Position numbers and translations under genes: made by a program. This document shows, piece by piece, positions 62,575 through 64,000 of a DNA stretch of 64,000 nt. Location of the stretch: assembly GCF_000185905.1 (NCBI RefSeq), contig NC_014923.1, forward strand, positions 3,681,501-3,745,500, read 5' to 3'. Source of the stretch: Mesorhizobium ciceri biovar biserrulae WSM1271. GTDB taxonomy: Bacteria > Pseudomonadota > Alphaproteobacteria > Rhizobiales > Rhizobiaceae. Position 1 is the stretch's first letter, and each line of letters starts with the position of its first letter. Below the pieces are notes generated by a model. It was given only the letters and a program-made list of their open reading frames with translations, ran no database searches and was not told where the DNA came from.

Positions 62575-62898
62575 ATGGATCGGCGATCCTTCTTGACTGC
62601 AATGTTTGGCGTTGCCGGGGCAGCGGCTCTTGCAAGCGCTGTCCGCCCAACTGACGCAATGGCGGGTGTTCCAGGGGCCGGACACGGCATCCTCGATGAA
62701 CTTGAGACGCCACAAACAGAGACCTTTGAAGAAGACGCACAGGCAGAAGTGCAGCAAGTCTACCATCGGGACTGGCACTACCGTCCCCACCGCCGCCGGC
62801 GGGGCTGGAGACGGGTTTGCCGCAGTTATTGGCGGCATGGTCGCCGTCGCGTCCGGTGCTACCGCCGACGTGGTCCTTCGGTCGTCCTTCGATTTTAA
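62575..62898 (+). CDS. Tat-type exported, arginine-rich C-terminal protein
   Basis: 107 residues. MDRRSFLTAMFGVAGAAALA has the twin-arginine motif RRSFL; cleavage expected near AMAG. The mature middle is acidic and the last 40 residues are extremely basic with Cys and Trp (RRVCRSYWRHGRRRVRCY). Such proteins recur in Mesorhizobium; function unknown. GGGAGG before the ATG at 62575. Confidence 0.72.
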   Translation: MDRRSFLTAMFGVAGAAALASAVRPTDAMAGVPGAGHGILDELETPQTETFEEDAQAEVQQVYHRDWHYRPHRRRRGWRRVCRSYWRHGRRRVRCYRRRGPSVVLRF

Positions 62899-62976
62899 CT
62901 GATTTCCCGCCTCGGCCCGTTCCGGCTCACGCGCCGAGAACGGGCCGGTTTAGATTCTTTTCGGTGAACGATCACA

Positions 62977-63204
62977 ATGACATTGGTCCAGAGATCGAAT
63001 GAGAGTGGCAGCGCGAACCAACCGGGAAATGGCAACGATGATCGTGCGCCCGGGTTTGTGGCCTCCGTCGCTTTGCCGGACAAAGAAAACATTGCCGACC
63101 TTGTCAGGCGAACAGAGCGCATGGCCATCTTGGTGGTTCTTGGACTGAGCGGCTGGTTGATGCTCGTCCCCGCTATTTATCTTGTGCTGACGCACGGGAT
63201 ATGA
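62977..63204 (+). CDS. Possible small C-terminally anchored membrane protein
   Basis: 75 residues: a hydrophilic Asn/Gly-rich start, then RRTERM and a transmembrane helix (AILVVLGLSGWLMLVPAIYLVL, quoted part) at the C-terminus. GGTGA lies before the ATG. No family recognised. Confidence 0.45.
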   Translation: MTLVQRSNESGSANQPGNGNDDRAPGFVASVALPDKENIADLVRRTERMAILVVLGLSGWLMLVPAIYLVLTHGI

Positions 63205-63371
63205 AGCTTGCGGGACATCCGTGCGCGCCCAGGGTTGGATTGCAATCGCATCGGATCGCGGCTTCCGCAGCCGTTTCGTGTCACCGGCAATATGGGCGGG
63301 ACGGGCTGTATTGCTGGCGCGAGGCGCAGGTGCTTGGATCACCGCGGCCTACGTCCGGCATGCTTGGAGCG

Positions 63372-64000
63372 CTATAATCCAACTAGCCGAACGTAATCGG
63401 CTTCTGGCTTGCCGTAGGTGCCGTTTGCGCAGGCCGCAAGTCCGCTGCGGTCCCTGATGTGCACTTCGCCACGTCGAGAATAGATGAAACCACGTCCTTC
63501 CAGCACTTGCAGCCCAACGGTAACGCCTGGGCGTCTTGCTCCAAGCATGACGGCGAGAAACTCATGGGTGATCGCAAGGCGCTCGCCGTGGACCCGATCG
63601 TCACACATTAGAAGCCAGCGCGCCAACCGCTCTTCAAGGTTTGATTTTGCGTTGATCAGGGCCGTATAGCTGGTCTGGATGTGGAAGTAGTGGACATAGC
63701 GCAACAGGAAAAGGCGCAACGTTGGGCTGTTCGCAAGAGCCTCCTTGAAGGGCTCGGTTCCCATCCTGAAAGCGCTGCCGGCCGACTGAACGTAACATTG
63801 ATGCGCTGCATAGTCAGCGCCCATCACGAGCGCGGCACCGGTCATTCCCTCAAAGCCGACAAGGCCTACCTCGGCTTCCTTACCTGAAGCCGTCGCGACC
63901 ACAGAAGCGATGCCGTCCTCCAGGAAGTACACCGTCTCGATCTCCGAATCGGCTTTCTCTAAGGTCGTTTTCGGCTCGAGGTCACACAGTTCAAGGTGTG
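63372..64000 (-). CDS. Crp/Fnr-family transcriptional regulator, 5' end off the window
   Basis: About 209 C-terminal codons are present; the open frame continues past 64000. The cyclic-nucleotide-binding-like domain shows VYFLEDGIASVV, EVGLVGFEGMTG and a poor phosphate-binding loop, so cAMP binding is doubtful. The helical dimer region includes ERLARWLLMCDDR, and the HTH reads HEFLAVMLGARRPGVTVGL with a wing GFIYSRRGEVHIRD. No FNR-type cysteine cluster in the visible part. Many such regulators in Mesorhizobium lack known ligands. Confidence 0.85.
   Translation of the reverse strand, partial: HLELCDLEPKTTLEKADSEIETVYFLEDGIASVVATASGKEAEVGLVGFEGMTGAALVMGADYAAHQCYVQSAGSAFRMGTEPFKEALANSPTLRLFLLRYVHYFHIQTSYTALINAKSNLEERLARWLLMCDDRVHGERLAITHEFLAVMLGARRPGVTVGLQVLEGRGFIYSRRGEVHIRDRSGLAACANGTYGKPEADYVRLVGL

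Noticed and set aside
63221..63457. 78-codon plus-strand frame overlapping the Crp/Fnr gene
   Set aside because: Overlaps a clear gene on the other strand for a third of its length, no Shine-Dalgarno.
1..64000. CRISPR arrays, tRNA or rRNA genes, prophage or transposase genes
   Set aside because: Looked for in the intergenic intervals; no regularly spaced repeats, cloverleaf-like sequences or recombinase motifs were found.

Overview
The window is a high-GC, densely packed alphaproteobacterial chromosome segment that looks like core genome of a Rhizobiales member, most likely Mesorhizobium or a close relative. The case rests on gene content and on repeats. A block of NDUFA12-like, DUF2155, aat, accC, accB, aroQ and a DsbA-family gene, an RNase E whose S1 domain is split by a long charged insertion, DUF3126, DUF1236 and several rhizobial palindromic intergenic repeats all fit. 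I see no rRNA, tRNA, CRISPR, phage, transposase or plasmid genes. Species assignment is inference.

Layout. 1-7.2 kb: secreted alpha/beta hydrolase (cut by the window edge), adenine deaminase, two tandem paralogous alpha/beta-hydrolase lipoproteins, threonine dehydratase. 7.2-14.3 kb: small metabolic and stress genes (DUF2218, glyoxalase, double cold-shock-domain protein, DUF192, hydrolase, HD phosphohydrolase, cysE, DUF3126, gamma carbonic anhydrase). 14.3-20.3 kb: ankyrin protein, DUF2726 protein, transglutaminase-like protease, double-PilZ protein, PAS protein, rhomboid, CBS protein, YjhX-family gene. 20.5-25.6 kb: gatB, acetyltransferase, AIM24, VanZ-like, panB-panC. 25.8-32.7 kb: respiratory, fatty-acid and aromatic housekeeping block plus an M48 protease. 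32.8-43.9 kb: aminotransferase, glsA, rne, amidase, PBP1a, prfB. 44-51.6 kb: two GFA proteins, OmpA lipoprotein, DEAD-box helicase, NAD kinase, nucleotide-sugar epimerase. 52-60.8 kb: a polyamine-type uptake region with two substrate-binding proteins, one permease/ATPase set, an amidase, a metallo-beta-lactamase-fold protein and two TetR regulators. 60.8-64 kb: small lineage-restricted membrane or secreted proteins and a Crp/Fnr regulator cut by the window edge.

Functional logic. The 53-60.8 kb region reads as one catabolic/uptake unit. A divergent TetR gene faces the binding protein-permease-permease-ATPase-hydrolase operon across two copies of a perfect AATTG-N3-CAATT palindrome. RNA-level control is prominent: prfB carries a canonical +1 programmed frameshift, rne has about 650 bp of upstream sequence, the helicase appears to have a long leader, and two intergenic regions look like small-RNA genes.

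The least expected observations are: (i) a YjhX-family gene whose 5' end, including start codon and Shine-Dalgarno, is supplied by an intergenic repeat; (ii) a three-hairpin RNA with intrinsic terminator encoded opposite gatB; (iii) a 61-bp duplicate of a tetR 3' end flanking a DUF2569 gene; (iv) palindromic repeats that repeatedly overlap stop codons. No clearly novel multi-gene defence or biosynthetic system is visible.
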